A DNA stretch of 64,000 nucleotides from Artemia franciscana (Eukaryota > Arthropoda > Branchiopoda > Anostraca > Artemiidae), in the NCBI RefSeq assembly GCF_032884065.1, contig NW_027062618.1:1344848-1408847 (forward strand), given 5' to 3'. Every line of letters begins with the position of its first letter. Positions within the stretch are counted from its first letter, which is position 1. A program made the position numbers and the translations under genes. The notes beneath the pieces were generated by a model, which saw only the letters and a program-made list of their open reading frames with translations, made no database searches and was not told where the DNA came from. Positions 1 to 11,737 of this stretch are shown here, piece after piece.

Positions 1-178
1 GGTATTTCCCTGTAAAATAGTACTATTATTTATGTGCCTAGTTGAATGATTTACGCTTCCTTCATGAAGCAAATCATGAACCTTCATGAAGGAAAAATAT
101 TAATAATTGTGGTATTTCCCTGTAAAATAGTACTATTATTTATGTGCTTAGTTGGAATGATTTACGCTTCCTTCATGA
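1..178. repeat. 110-bp tandem duplication at left edge
   Basis: The segment starting GGTATTTCCCTGTAAAATAG at position 1 recurs at 111 with only a few differences, so the period is 110 bp. The array may extend left of the window. Inside each unit CTTCCTTCATGAAG and CTTCATGAAGGAA form a short inverted repeat. No coding potential is seen. Confidence 0.8.
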
Positions 179-181
179 ATC

Positions 182-185
<4 letters not shown>

Positions 186-218
<33 letters not shown>

Positions 219-244
219 ATTTACTAAAAATCATATATAAAATC

Positions 245-307
<63 letters not shown>
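186..307. repeat. Poly-A run followed by (TA)n microsatellite
   Basis: A run of about 31 A residues (186-216) is followed after a short AT-rich spacer by roughly 60 bp of perfect TA dinucleotide (about 247-307). Confidence 0.95.
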
Positions 308-315
<8 letters not shown>

Positions 316-364
316 ATAAAAAAAATAAAAAAAATTTATAATAAAAAAAAATCTGTTCATGAAT

Positions 365-960
365 CTTGTCCACCTTGTAAAAATTGCGGATGCGTGTTTA
401 TTTGTCGTTTATTTTTGTTTTTTGCCCAGGGGTAAGGTTATTGACCCACTGGTTCTAGAATATTACGAGAGGGCTTAATCGAAGAAAAATTAAAGTGAAT
501 ATAAAAATTGGAGGGCCCCCTCTCACGCTCATTTTTTTGCCAAAGTCACCGGATGATAATTTTGAGACAGCTATTTTCTTCTACATAGTCTAAAAGTCTA
601 ATAGCGTCTTTGAGGACGATATTAGATCGTCCTCAAATGTCTTTGAGGACGACTTAATCCTCCACAGCTCCCGGGGGAAGGGTTTCAAGCTATGAACTTT
701 GCTTATTGTTAACATACAGTAATCATGGTTATCGGGATGTATACAGAAGTTTTCACGGCTGATTTTTTCTGTTGGGCCGGGGTCCGGGAGGCGGTTACCT
801 GGGAGAATCTTTCCACGAACTAATTCTGCATGGGGAAGAAAGATGTCCATTGTAGGGGGTGGGGTCCCAACATTATTTAAGAAACGATCAGAAAAAAACA
901 AGTTTTTTAACTGAAAATAAGGAGCAACATTAAAACTTAAATCGAACATTAAAACTTAAA
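365..960. repeat. Interspersed modular repeat, forward copy (partial)
   Basis: This is the first copy of a family seen many times in the window. Diagnostic words in order are GCGGATGCGTGTTTATTTG, a CCCAGGGGT block, 'GACCCACTGGTTCTAGAAT', 'TTGGAGGG' with a C-rich run, 'TTTGAGACAGC' and an 'AAGTTTTTTAACTGAAA' hairpin edge. Forward means the orientation with the GGATGCGTGTTTATT word on the + strand. The 119-codon minus-strand frame over this region is uninterrupted by chance and lies wholly inside the repeat. Confidence 0.75.
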
Positions 961-1955
961 TCGAACAGAAATTATTACGTATATGAGAGGATCCACCCCC
1001 TTCTCAATATCTCGCTCTGTACCCTAAATTACTATTAGTACTTTAAAAAGAGCTATTTATTCTAATTAAACGGCATTTGTGTTTCAGCGGTCATTCTTAA
1101 AGAATTGGAACAAAATTTGAACTCTGGCATAGAGACCGAGGTAGGTAAAGGGGCAAACCCTGGCACGTACGCAGGGGGGGGCTCGGGCCGGGCCCTCCGA
1201 AATTTTGTGATTCGTTTAATTTCACCATGGTTTCTTGGGATTTCTGGCAAAAGTAGGACATTTAATAAGAACCTAGATACATGTGTGAAGCCTTTTTTGG
1301 GGATTTTACAGCATGGATTTATCCGGTCAAGTCAGTGCCCAACTATTAACTCATTTTCTGTCTAACTTTTTACCCTTTACGAAGTAATTAGCGATTTTAC
1401 TGTTATTTTTTTTTGCAAAGAGAGTTTGCTTTCCACAGCAAAATAGAATTGTCCTTAATATTAGGGCGTTTATCCCCCCTTTTCAGGATAAAGTACAGCT
1501 TTTAATGGATCAATTTTGGAAACTATCTTTTTTTGTTAAAATCGACGTTTTCGCAATAGAAGAACTACCCCCCACAGCACCCATATTGCACTGTTAACCC
1601 TAAAATTTCCCTTTCAGTGGGATATAACAGATTAATCACTGGTTCTCAATCGATAGGAATATAACCCGAGCCTAAAACGTAGTTTTGAGGCTCCAGTCTT
1701 CTTCCTCCCATCCGCTACAATACTACAGATTAAAGTTAATCTGTATTTTCCGATATGCGTGCTTTTTGCACTTATTTAGTTACTAAATAAAAAAGGTGCT
1801 ACTTTATATCTGCTGTTTCGAAGGTTTTAGCCCCCCCCCCGAAAAATCCCTGCGTACGTGCCTGAGAAAACCCCATCATATATGTAATAATTTTTGTTCG
1901 TTTTAAGTTTTAATGTTTCTCCTTACTTTCAGTTGAAAAAACTTAGTTTTTCTAA
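898..1955. repeat. Hairpin module interrupted by an insertion
   Basis: The left arm (about 898-1155) and right arm (about 1863-1955) are the two halves of the palindromic module found elsewhere in the window. The left arm reads AACTGAAAATAAGGAGCAAC and then AACAGAAATTATTACG; the right arm is the matching reverse complement ending TTTCAGTTG. About 700 bp of unrelated sequence separates them. Confidence 0.75.
1162..1862. mobile_element. 701-bp non-autonomous element with 15-bp terminal inverted repeats
   Basis: The sequence GGCACGTACGCAGGG at 1162-1176 has its exact reverse complement CCCTGCGTACGTGCC at 1848-1862. G-rich and C-rich runs lie just inside the two ends. The element sits within a hairpin module whose two halves are continuous on either side. 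AAACCC is present just outside both ends and could be the target duplication, although the right side carries a few extra bases. No transposase frame is present, so it is a MITE-like passenger of unknown superfamily. Confidence 0.75.
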
Positions 1956-3519
1956 TTAACTTGTTTTTTATCATTTTTTGGTCTCTATAAAAATCCAGAT
2001 TTTTGCTTACTATTCATACGATCAGCAATTTTTTCCACATTTTAAAAAAATATGCGCCCTTTTGACAAAATGGATACACATTATATGTTTTGATTTTGTT
2101 TTGTACCCCCTCAACTTTCCCTGACAAATAAAACCGAATACACTATTTTGTTAAAAAATTTTTTAAACAAAGCTGTTTTGAAAATTTGGATTTAACTGCT
2201 ATACAGCATTTTGGTTTAGTTCAAAGTTAACAGCAGGAGTAATATATTTTGCAGATGTTAGCTTCAAAACTTATAGTTGTTTGGGACTGTTGTAGTTTTT
2301 AAATTTCAGTTTTAAACATCTCATTTTATTGCAAATTTTGTTTAATTTACATATGCAGTTTGCTGTGAGCGGATTTTAGATATATAGCCGTTATGCTTTT
2401 AAGGTCTAAACAAATTCCACTGTTTTAGTTAATTTTTCCTACTGTTTTCTAATTCCTAACATTTGATATAAGGGCTTTAAATCCTCAAAATGAGATTTTC
2501 TGGCTGTTATGAAGTTAGGGAGGGGGATGCCTCAAAGGAAGTATTTTAATGTCAAATTATAGAACCTCTCATTAAGCTTTCTGGTAAATACAGAATTAGC
2601 TCTAAGGGACAGATGAGGGAAGGGTGAGAGCTGAAATTTATATATAATCCACAAAGCCATAAGAATGAGTTTTATTTTGAGGGTTGTTTGAATCGCGAAG
2701 AGGGGGTGAAAAAAAAACGTATCGAAAATATGAAGTTGATATTGAATCCATCTTTATTTCTGAATCATTTCTGGTCTACGCTGTTATTATGAAAGTAAAG
2801 AGCAACACTAAACCCCAATTCGCATTTTAACAATTGATTTAACTTTTTGTTTTATGTTTATCCCCTAATCTGTTTTATCATTGTAACTGTTTTGACGTGC
2901 TTATGTTAGCTTGTGAGCTATTTTAGCCAATAAATCATATTCTATTCTACAAAAAATGGGTAAAATTTATTTTGAGTAGGAGAGGGACTGCCTCTTCCTC
3001 TTCCGCTTCTCATGGTCACAGAAGTTTCGTAGGATCTTCATTACATTAACCATAAATTTAGAATTAGTCCTTTTTTTATCAATCAAAAGGGATTTTGAGA
3101 CGAATCAGCTACCGAAGGGAATTTGACGGGGCTTTTTCCCGCACAGACGGGGGGGGGGGGGGTGTTTCCGGTGGTGGTATTTCATTTCTTTTAGGAGGGG
3201 GGTAAGCACCGGCCTCTCTTAATTTTGTAACCTAACTTTGGATTTGACGTAATTATATATGAGTATGAGTTCAGAATAAATTTAAATAAGTTGTGACCTA
3301 TTTTGTTAAATTAAAGTAAATAGGAAGGGACTACCAAATAGTGACCTAGCTGTGTACATTAAACTAATTTTCGGTGAAGTTGACAAATTCGATATTTTTG
3401 GGTTTCTTTTCCAGTTTTGTCATAGCCAAGACAAAGTGAATAACTTTATATAAGCTAATTGAAATTGCAATTCTTGACCTTTGATTAAAGGATTTCGGTA
3501 AGCTTTTGGACTAATGTCA
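1956..3519. other. AT-rich stretch without a gene
   Basis: No convincing coding region. Around 2760-2950 the sequence ends in AATAAATCATATTCTATTCTA, which resembles the 3' tail of a LINE, but no reverse transcriptase precedes it. A run of 13-14 G lies near 3149-3162. Confidence 0.5.
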
Positions 3520-4130
3520 TATCAAATAGTTCGTGGAAACGAACTGTAAGCAAGGATCAACCCGGCTAAATAGTAACCGAAACTCATAGGCTCCTTTTTG
3601 CACAAATGTGGAATTTTGTATTTTTTGCCAGAAGAAAGATCACGGATGCGTGTTTATTTGTTATTTCTTTTTTCTAGGGGTGATTGTATCGACCCAATGG
3701 TCCTAGAATAACGAAAGAGGGCTCATTTGAACAAAAATTAAAAGTTTTACTGTCCTTTTTAAGTGACCAAAAAGATTGAGGGGCAGCTAGACCCCCCCCC
3801 CCCCGCTCATCTGATAAAAAATTTGAGATAGTCATTTTGTTCAACATAGTTGAAAGGCAAAATAACTATGCTTTTGGAGATATTATGAGCCCCACATCCC
3901 CTTGGGAAATGTCTTGAAGTTACAGCTTTGCCCATTGTTGACGTATAGAAATTATTATTGGGAAGTATATTTTTCGAGCAGGGAGGGGGGGAATTTTCTG
4001 ATGGAGGGATTTTCCAGTAAGATATTTTTCCATGGGGAGGGAAGTTTCCAGGGGCAATTTTACACTGGGAGAATTCGGCAGAATTACCTATCCTAAATTC
4101 TTCTTTTGTCTTGATTTTTCTTTGCCGACT
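3520..4130. repeat. Interspersed modular repeat, forward copy
   Basis: Begins with the family's terminal palindrome TCAAATAGTTCG...CGAACTG at about 3524. It continues through CGGCTAAATAGTAACCGAAA, the GGATGCGTGTTTATTTG block and the TTGAGGGGCAGCTAGACC block. A further family segment resumes at 4560-4670 ahead of a hairpin module. Confidence 0.8.
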
Positions 4131-4195
4131 AATTGGGTAATGTTTTTATTAATGGACCATTTAGGTAGCTAAGAAATACATTTACCTCTTTAGTC

Positions 4196-4530
4196 ACACA
4201 TGCGTCTTGAATCCACATTTAACATTCATTTGCGTCGGCAAAGGACTTTATCCCCATCCCTTTATACAACAATTCAGGCTACATATTTGTACATTAGGGG
4301 GTTGGGGGGGGGGGTAAGGTTAAAACTTACTTCTATTGTCAGAGTTGCATCCTAAATTAAAATTTAACATTCATTTGCATTGGAAAAGAACTTTACCCCC
4401 CTCCCTCCAACATGCAAATATATACCCTGTATTGGAAAATTCCCTGAGTTAGTATATAGGGGCGGGGGTAAAATTAATTTTTGATGCAAATGAATGTTAT
4501 ATTAGAACTCGGGATGCAATTTTAACTGTA
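4196..4530. repeat. Short inverted/direct repeats around TAACATTCATTTGC
   Basis: TAACATTCATTTGC appears at about 4220 and 4366 in direct orientation and as its reverse complement at about 4482. The arms 4339-4400 and 4450-4525 can pair, with C-rich and G-rich tracts facing each other. Confidence 0.65.
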
Positions 4531-4666
4531 GAGGTAAATTTTTTTTTATATTTGTTAATACTAACATTAGCCTACCCGAATAAATCCGTGGGGAGGAGAT
4601 ACTTTTCCGTGGAGATGTAGCCTTATTTCCTAGAATTGTTTAAAAAACGATCCAAATTAATTAAAC

Positions 4667-4925
4667 AAGTAAGTTTTTTCAACTGAAAGTAAGGGGAAAC
4701 ACCTCACTCTTTACGCTAATGTTTGAACTATCAATTCTTTAATAACGACTCCTGAAACACTGTGTAGTTTAATTAGAACAACAAGAAGCTTTTTTTTGAA
4801 GTACTAAGAAACTTTAGCTTTAAGGGCAAGGAGTTAAGGAGGAGCAATCTACCTCATATACGTAATAAGTTCTTTTCGTTTTTAATTTTAATATTGCTCC
4901 TTACTTTCAGTTGAAAACTTGTGTT
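4667..4925. repeat. Hairpin module (internally shortened)
   Basis: Left edge AAGTTTTTTCAACTGAAAG and right edge CTTTCAGTTGAAAACTTG are inverted repeats enclosing CTCTTTACGCTAA and ACTTTAGCTTTAAGGG words of the module. Confidence 0.75.
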
Positions 4926-5496
4926 TTTAATTTAATTTAGGCTGAAAAAGCAAAGTTATCTATAATAAATTCTACATGATGAGTTCGCTTTTTGAGTTAT
5001 AGTTTGAAACCACGTAATCTTCGTTAATTCCTGATTTGTACAGTCCTGGCGAATGTTTAGTTCTTCACAAGACAAGGCGCCCACAAAAAAAGTCTCCCGG
5101 AAGGGAATCTGACAACAATATCAGTGGTGGGCGGAGGGCAAGGGAATATATTTAAGACACGTTCTCTTAGTAAATAGCATATTCTTATGAACAAATAGGA
5201 AAATTGTCACATAAAAAGAGTGATTAAATTTGCATATAAAATGGAAAAAGAGCAAAATTGAAACGGCGAATATTCACGGCGAAGAGATAAGTCCATCTAT
5301 AGTGCGAGTAGAGTTTAACTTACAGTATCTCCCTGTTACGTTCGAGGATTTAAGTTATTTATTTTCTATAAGTTCCTAAGGCCTGATGCATTTTGAAGCT
5401 TTTTTTCGCTATGGACCAGATAGAAAGCGAAAGGATAGAAATATGCAGTTTTTTCATATTCCTTTTAAATGTTATACATAATGTTGATTCTGAAAA

Positions 5497-5818
5497 AAAA
5501 ACTTTTTTCAACTGAAAGTAAGGAGCAATATTAAAACATAGTCGAATAAAAATTATTACCTATGTTTGGGGCTTCGCTTCCTTGTCAATACCTCGCTTTT
5601 TACACTAAAATTCGAAGTTTGTTCTAATTTTTTAAGAATGGCCCATAAATCACAAAGGCCGTTAAATTAGAATAAATATCTCTTTTGAAAAAAACTAAAA
5701 CTTTAGCGTAAAGAGCGAGTTATTGACTAGGGGGCTAACCCCCTTACATACGTAATAATTTCCGTTCGTTTTAAGTTTTAATGCTGCTCTTTAGTTTCAG
5801 CTGAATAAACATCTTTAA
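5497..5818. repeat. Hairpin module
   Basis: Palindromic organisation. AACTGAAAGTAAGGAGCAAT at the left is mirrored by the TAATGCTGCTC...TTTCAGCTGA words at the right. The centre contains the CTCGCTTTTTACACTAAA and TTTAGCGTAAAGAGCGAG pair. Confidence 0.8.
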
Positions 5819-5839
5819 AATTTAATTTCTAATCATTTT

Positions 5840-6060
5840 TAAAATAATTCTGGGAAGTCCGGTGCCCCCTTCATAGAAAATTCCATTACCCCACGGAAAG
5901 ATCCTACTATGTAACAGTAGCGTTCTCTGATAAGCTAAATATGATGAGATGATATTCATTATGATTCTTTGACTTTTATGGGGTGTTTGCCCCTTTTTTC
6001 AAAAATAAGGCAAATTTTCTTATGCTATTCTTTTTTTTTACGATTTACACTACAAAGTAA
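5840..6060. repeat. Interspersed modular repeat, reverse fragment
   Basis: Matches the family in reverse: CCACGGAAAGATCC, then ATTATGATTCTTTGACTTTT, then AAATAAGGCAAATTTTCTTA. Confidence 0.6.
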
Positions 6061-7811
6061 AATGAAGGATAATAACAAGCCTAGAAAATCCGCTATTTTT
6101 CTGGAGCTGCAATCCCCTACCCCTCTCTTTGCGACATATAAATTTCTTCCTTCCTAAATTTATTCCACAGTTTGAACATTTTTGTCCTCGGGACTAAGTA
6201 GAATAGATACTGAAGGATAATACGGTTTGGAGCTTCAAATACCCCCCACCCCCAACCCTCAATTAATTTACTTCCTCGGCAAAAGATTATCGAAACCCCT
6301 GCATCTCTCAGCAAAATATTGTACAAAAAAAACGGCTTCCAAGGGGATACTTCTAGAATCTCAAAAGCCCTAACGTCAAAAGTACTAATGTAGGGCTTTG
6401 GCAAGATCTTCAAACTTCTGAGGGTCCGTACTCATAACTTGCCCTGCTTGCAAGGATACCACGTTTTGATATTTACGATGGTCATGTCAAGTATATCCCT
6501 TTCCTAATAGGAGAATTCTCCCCATCAAATTGAAATTACTTATGTCTTCAGACATTTGAAAAAATAAATAAATACAGAATAGCGAAAGAAAATCGAAATT
6601 TAAAATTTAAAATTTAGAAGTCTAATTGATTTTCGTTCTTATAGTAGTCAAATATAACTGAAAATTATGAATAGGCTCAAATAAAATTTTTACCAAAAGA
6701 GGATCTTATCATATAATCTGTTATAAGGAAGGGTAAGTAAGGAGTGACTCTGGGATTATTCACCGAAAAAGAAGGAATTTGTTGACAATAAACACATAAG
6801 CGGAATTGGCTGTTTATACTGATTCTAAATATAATTAACTTATTCATATTGTTATTAAGTATCAAAAGTAACTGATCTGAGAAAATTGTACTTATATTTC
6901 AAAAGAAAATAGTACCCCCACCCCCTTAAAAAGTAAGTGATCTTAGTGAAAATTGCTTCCTTAGATTCGTCGTATAAGAGAACCCTTCCGTAGAGGTTTC
7001 AAGATCCAATCAGCAAAATTTGGAGAAAAAAAAACCGAAGGAAGATTACAGATCCCGCGAAAAAAACCGCAGAAAATATCCCAGAGCAGAAAATGCATCA
7101 CCCGAAAAATAACCACCCCCACCCTCCCCGCGGAAAATAGGGTTTTCAAAAAAATTAGGAATTTAATTTGAGTTTTGTTTTAGTTTCGTTGAGAATGGTT
7201 AAGGAAAGGGAGAGGAATATACACACCGTAAGTATCTTGAAAACTTAGAAAAAACTCCTTGAATCCATTTTTGTTTATAAGACTTCCTGAGCTTCTGCAA
7301 TTTATGGTAGTATTAGAAAAAGGAAAAAATCGGCAAAAAGTCCTCAAAATTAAGCTAAAAACATGTGGCACTAAGAAGGTTAATAAATTTTAGCTTTCCT
7401 TTGAAAGGATAGTTGGCTTTGGGAACCAACACATTTTTGTTGTTTAAGTTTTTATGGACGAAAGTGTTTTTATATCCAAGAAGTTTATTTTTCTTATCTT
7501 CTAAGCGTAAAACTACCGCAAATCACCCTTAATAAATAAATGAAGCCGAAAACGAGCAGAAATTAAATAGATAGCCTATTCAAACTTAAAACGAGAAAAA
7601 AGTCTTAATACTTCTTAAAAGTAAAAAAGGTGAGAAAACATTTAAAATTAATTTTGTTTGCAGTAAAGTACAAATTGTGTTCTGGTCTTTAGAAGGCGGG
7701 GGAAAGGGATTGAAAGTTCTACTCATGTCAATTTTCGCTTGTTTTGAGTGCGTGTCGGTTATTTATTGTAATTTCTGTTCGTTTTTGGTTTAACTTATTT
7801 ATTGATTAAAT
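6061..7811. other. AT-rich stretch without a recognised gene
   Basis: Several frames of 60-100 codons exist on both strands, but none shows a recognisable motif or splice context. C-rich runs near 6240 and 6915 look like remnants of the dispersed repeats. Confidence 0.5.
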
Positions 7812-8109
7812 AAAAAAACAAGTTTTTCTAACTGCAAGTAAGGAGCGACGTTAAAACTTAAAACGAACAGAAATTGTCCCGTATACGGAAGGGGCAGTCC
7901 CCTCCTCAACGCCTCGCTTTTTACGCCAAAGTTTTTCCATTATTTCAAAAAGTAGAGCTGTGACAAAGAGTCACACTTTAACGTAAAGAGCGAGGCGTTG
8001 AGAAGGGGACAACCCCTTTTATATACGGAATAATTTCTGTTCGTTTTAAGTTTTAATCTCGCTCCCTACTTGCAGTTAAAACAAAACTTATTTTTTAAAA
8101 TTTAATACA

Positions 8110-8245
8110 ATATAGACCGGCTACTACGTGGATCTTTGCTAGCTTTGGCGATTCTTACTGGCCAGAGAGGATAATCATTGTCTTAGTAGACTCTCAAAAT
8201 TTCTATACTAATGCAAGCGCACCCTACCTTTGTCATAACCTTAGA
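8110..8245 (-). pseudogene. Decayed PWWP-domain fragment, left arm
   Basis: On the minus strand the sequence reads DYPLWPVRIAKAS around the Trp-Pro codons at 8159-8164. This matches the GFPLWPIRILEV core of the better-preserved PWWP copy at 38951-39092. An in-frame stop lies four codons upstream of the core, so it is not functional. TGGCCA is palindromic, so the other strand also reads Trp-Pro. The minus reading is preferred because it agrees with the other two copies. PWWP domains are known as chromatin-binding modules; nothing here indicates activity. Confidence 0.55.
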
Positions 8246-8733
8246 GAATTGGGGTGAAGGCATAAGAAAATATTTAGAAGAAATTGGAATTTCAAAAATT
8301 GGAATCTAGGGTAAAAATTGGAACTAGGGTAAAGGAGGAGCATGGGTTGAAAACTGGTTGAAAGCAATGATTAAGACCAGAAATAAAATAAACAGCAAAA
8401 GACTTATCTTTAAGTGAGGGCTAAGCGTCACGAGAGTATCCGAGTGGATTAAAACACACCAATTTTAGATACTATTATCCGAAGCATATTGTTCACAGCG
8501 CTATACAATATTGTACACAATTTCAATCATTCAAAGTATCCATTTACCCAAAGTAAATTGTTCACAGCGCTATACAGCACTGTACACAATTTCAATAGTT
8601 GCGTAATGAAATAAATATCCAAACAATAATCCTCAGTGAAAACTGGCCAAATAAGATAAACTAATTTTGGTCCATATAGGTCAAAGACTGAATCATGACT
8701 GAATCTTGCCATTGTCAGTTTGCTAAAACGATA

Positions 8734-8739
<6 letters not shown>

Positions 8740-8810
<71 letters not shown>
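8740..8810. repeat. (TA)n microsatellite
   Basis: About 70 bp of perfect TA repeats just inside the left arm of the foldback element. Confidence 0.95.
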
Positions 8811-8815
<5 letters not shown>

Positions 8816-10069
8816 CAAGAGAGATTAGATATAAGCTTCACATTTTTGATGCATTCTTCGTACCCTCCCCCCCAAACAAAAAATATACTGACTTGTCCTC
8901 AGTCACTTTCGAAATGTAAAAAAGAACTAGAACTCTCAATTTCTGACATAATGAGCACAATCCAAAGTTTCTGCAACTATGGATTGAAGGTGGGGATGAG
9001 GAAGGGACACTCCCCCTCCTATATATAATAAATTCTGCTCATTTTAGGGTTTAATGTTAGTCTTTAATTATAAATTAATAATATAGACCAGAAATATTCC
9101 CAGAAATCAAGAGGGGTTAAATATTACTCTCACATTTTTCATGTGTTTTGTACCTACCCACTCAAACCGAAAAAAAATTCCCCTACAAACGGAAGTCTTG
9201 TATGTGGCCCTGGGGATTATATATCAATTTATATCTCCACCTTCCCTCTGTCCCTCCCTTAAAACTAATTCTCTATTTGTCTGAAGGTTCAAGGAGAGTT
9301 GGGATGTTTTGGCATTAAAATGCACCCTTTAAGGCATCTTCCTCCTTCCCTAAGTGCAAAACAATTAGAAAACCCCTTTGTAGAGCTTCAAAGTACTTAT
9401 ATGCAAACTAAATTGTTCACAGCGCTATAGGCCTACAGCACTGTACACAGTTTCAATAGTTGCGCAATGAAATAAATATCCAAACAATAATCTTCAGTGA
9501 AAACTGACCAAACAATATAAACGAATTTTTATCTATATAGGCCAAAGACTGAATCATGACTGAATCGTTTTAAACTTCAAAATGAGCAAACTGACAATAG
9601 CATGATTCAGTCATGATTCAGTCTTTGACCTATATGGATCAAAATTAGTTTACATTGTTTGGCCAGTTTTCACTGAGGATTATTGTTTGGATATTTATTT
9701 CATTACGCAACTATTGAAATTGTGTACAGTGCTGTATAGCGCTGTGAACAATTTACTTTGGGTAAATGGATACTTTGAATGATTGAAATTGTGTAGCCTA
9801 CAATATTGTATAGCGCTGTGAACAATATGCTTCGGATAATACTATCTAAAATTGGTGTGTTTTAATCCACTCGGATACTCTCGTGACGCTTAGCCCTCAC
9901 TTAAAGATAAGTCTTTTGCTGTTTATTTTATTTCTGGTCATAATCATTGCTTTAAACCAGTTTTCAACCCATGCTCCTCCTTTACCTTAGTTCCAATTTT
10001 TACCCTAGATTCCAATTTTTGAAATCCCAATTTCTTCTAAATCTTTTCTTATGCATTCACCCCAATTCT

Positions 10070-10200
10070 GTAAGGCTATGACAAAGGTAGGGTGCGATTG
10101 CATTAGTATAGAAATTTTGGGAGTCTACTAAGACAACAATTATCCTCTCTGGCCAATAAGAATCGTCATAGCTAGTTAAGATCCACGTGGTAAGCCAGTC
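10070..10200 (+). pseudogene. Decayed PWWP-domain fragment, right arm
   Basis: The mirror copy of the left-arm fragment. The + strand reads DNNYPLWPIRIVIAS followed by a stop, with a stop also upstream. The Trp-Pro codons are at 10150-10155. The upstream flank with CACTCGGATAC and AGCCCTCAC (about 9870-9900) also precedes the PWWP fragment in the 39-kb element, in the same relative orientation. That supports common descent from one captured locus. Confidence 0.55.
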
Positions 10201-10500
10201 TATATTGTATTAAATAAAAAAAAAAAGTTTTTCTTAACTGCAAGTAGGGAGCAACATTTAAACTTAAAACGAACAGAAATTATTCCGTATATAAAAGGGG
10301 TTGGCCCCTTCTCAACGCCTCCCTCTTTACGCTAAAGTTTGACTCTTTGTCACAACTCTACGTTTTAAAACAATGAAAAAATTTTGGCGTAAAGAGTGAG
10401 GCGTTGAGGAGGGGACAACCCCTTTCGTATACGGGACAATTTCTGTTCGTTTTAAATTTTGATGTCGCTCCTTACTTGCAGTTAGGAAAACTTGTTTTTG

Positions 10501-11690
10501 TTTTTATTTAATTTCTGAACGTTTTTGAATTAATGGATGTTTTGATTTTGGCTCACCGCACCTGAATAAAAAAAACAAAATTTGCACATTGATTTTTTTT
10601 TCACTGAATGGCTTTTTCATAATTTTTATCGGACATTCTTGATAAAAAAAAGAGTGGGGGAGGAGGCCTAGTTCCCTCAAATTTTTGACTACTTAAAAAT
10701 GCAACTAGATTTTTTATTTTTTTTACGAACGTTTTTGTTAGTAATAAACATACGTACCTTACGAATTAACTTACGTAACAAACTTCTATATTTATGTGTT
10801 TTTAATATGTATATGAGGGGGTTCGTTATAATTGAAAAAACTAAAACACTTTAGCGTAAAGAGCAAGGTATTATTGAGGAGACGAACCCCCTTATATACG
10901 TATATTTTATGTTGGTTTTAAGTTTTAATGCTGCTGATTACTTCCAGTTGAATTTTTTTTAATGTTTATTTTCTCAATATTTTTTTATGTAGTGCAAGAA
11001 AATCCTGCGCCCCCTTCATGGGAATTCTCTTCCCCCATGATAAATTCCTCCATGGAAAGATCCTCCCACGTAAACCCCTCCTTACCCACCCGCACCCACA
11101 AGGGGAAACGTCTGTACACTTCATAAGAACCATTACTATATGTAAACAATGGTCAACGTTTGTAACTTGCAGCCCTTTCCCCGGGGACTCTGGGGGATTA
11201 AGTCGTCCCAAAGACATAGTTATTAGGTCCTCGACAAATTCGAACAGGATAGCTATCTCAAAGTTCTGATCCGATGACTTTTGGAAAAAATGTGCGTGGG
11301 AGGGGGCCTAGGTGCCCTCCAATTTTTTTGATCACTTAAAAATGGCGCTAGAACTTTTAATTTCCGTTAGAATGAGCCCTCTTGCGACATACTAGGACCA
11401 CTGAGTCGATACGACAACCCCTGGAAAAAAAAACACTAATAAACACGCATCTGTGATCTTTCTTCTGGCAAAAAATACAAAATTCCACATTTTTGTAGAT
11501 AAGAGCTTGACACTTTTACAGTAGGGTTCTCTGATACACTGAATCTGATGGTGTGATTTTCGTTTAAGATTCTATGACTTTTAGGGAGTGTTTCCCCCTA
11601 TTTTCTTAAATAATGCAAGTTTTCTCAGGCTTGTAACCTTTGTTGGGTAAGACTAAACTTAATGAAACTGATATATTTTAAATCAGCATG
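10501..11690. repeat. Interspersed modular repeat, reverse copy
   Basis: Runs in reverse through TTTCTGAACGTTTTTGAATT, GGAGGAGGCCTAGTT, a partial hairpin module (10800-10950), GGAATTCTCTTCCCCCATGA, AAGTCGTCCCAAAGACATAG, 'GGGCCTAGGTGCCCTCCAAT' and AAACACGCATCTGTGATC to TTTTCTCAGGCTTGTAAC. The pair of 83-codon frames on opposite strands at 10966-11269 falls within this repeat and is not taken as a gene. Confidence 0.8.
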
Positions 11691-11737
11691 TAAATGCTAT
11701 TCTTTTGATATACTTTTTGTATGAATTGAAAAAAAAA

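Larger units (their letters stand above)
7812..10500. mobile_element. 2.7-kb foldback element with ~915-bp arms
   Basis: The left arm (about 7812-8725) and right arm (about 9585-10500) are reverse complements along their whole lengths of 914 and 916 bp. Each arm consists outermost of a complete palindromic hairpin module with the variant AACTGCAAGTAAGG. Then follow a segment containing a decayed PWWP coding fragment, a segment with AGCCCTCAC...AAAGATAAG, and repeated blocks containing TTGTTCACAGCGCTATA. The central 859 bp include a (TA)n run (8740-8810) and an extra partial copy of the inner arm at 9406-9565. No transposase is visible. The structure fits a foldback transposon; a palindromic genomic duplication is the alternative. 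Confidence 0.8.

Noticed and set aside
8127..8250. Plus-strand reading FASFGDSYWPERI in the left arm, which also looks PWWP-like
   Set aside because: It arises because TGGCCA is palindromic. The minus reading agrees with the cargo at 39 kb and with the right arm, so the plus reading is taken as coincidence.
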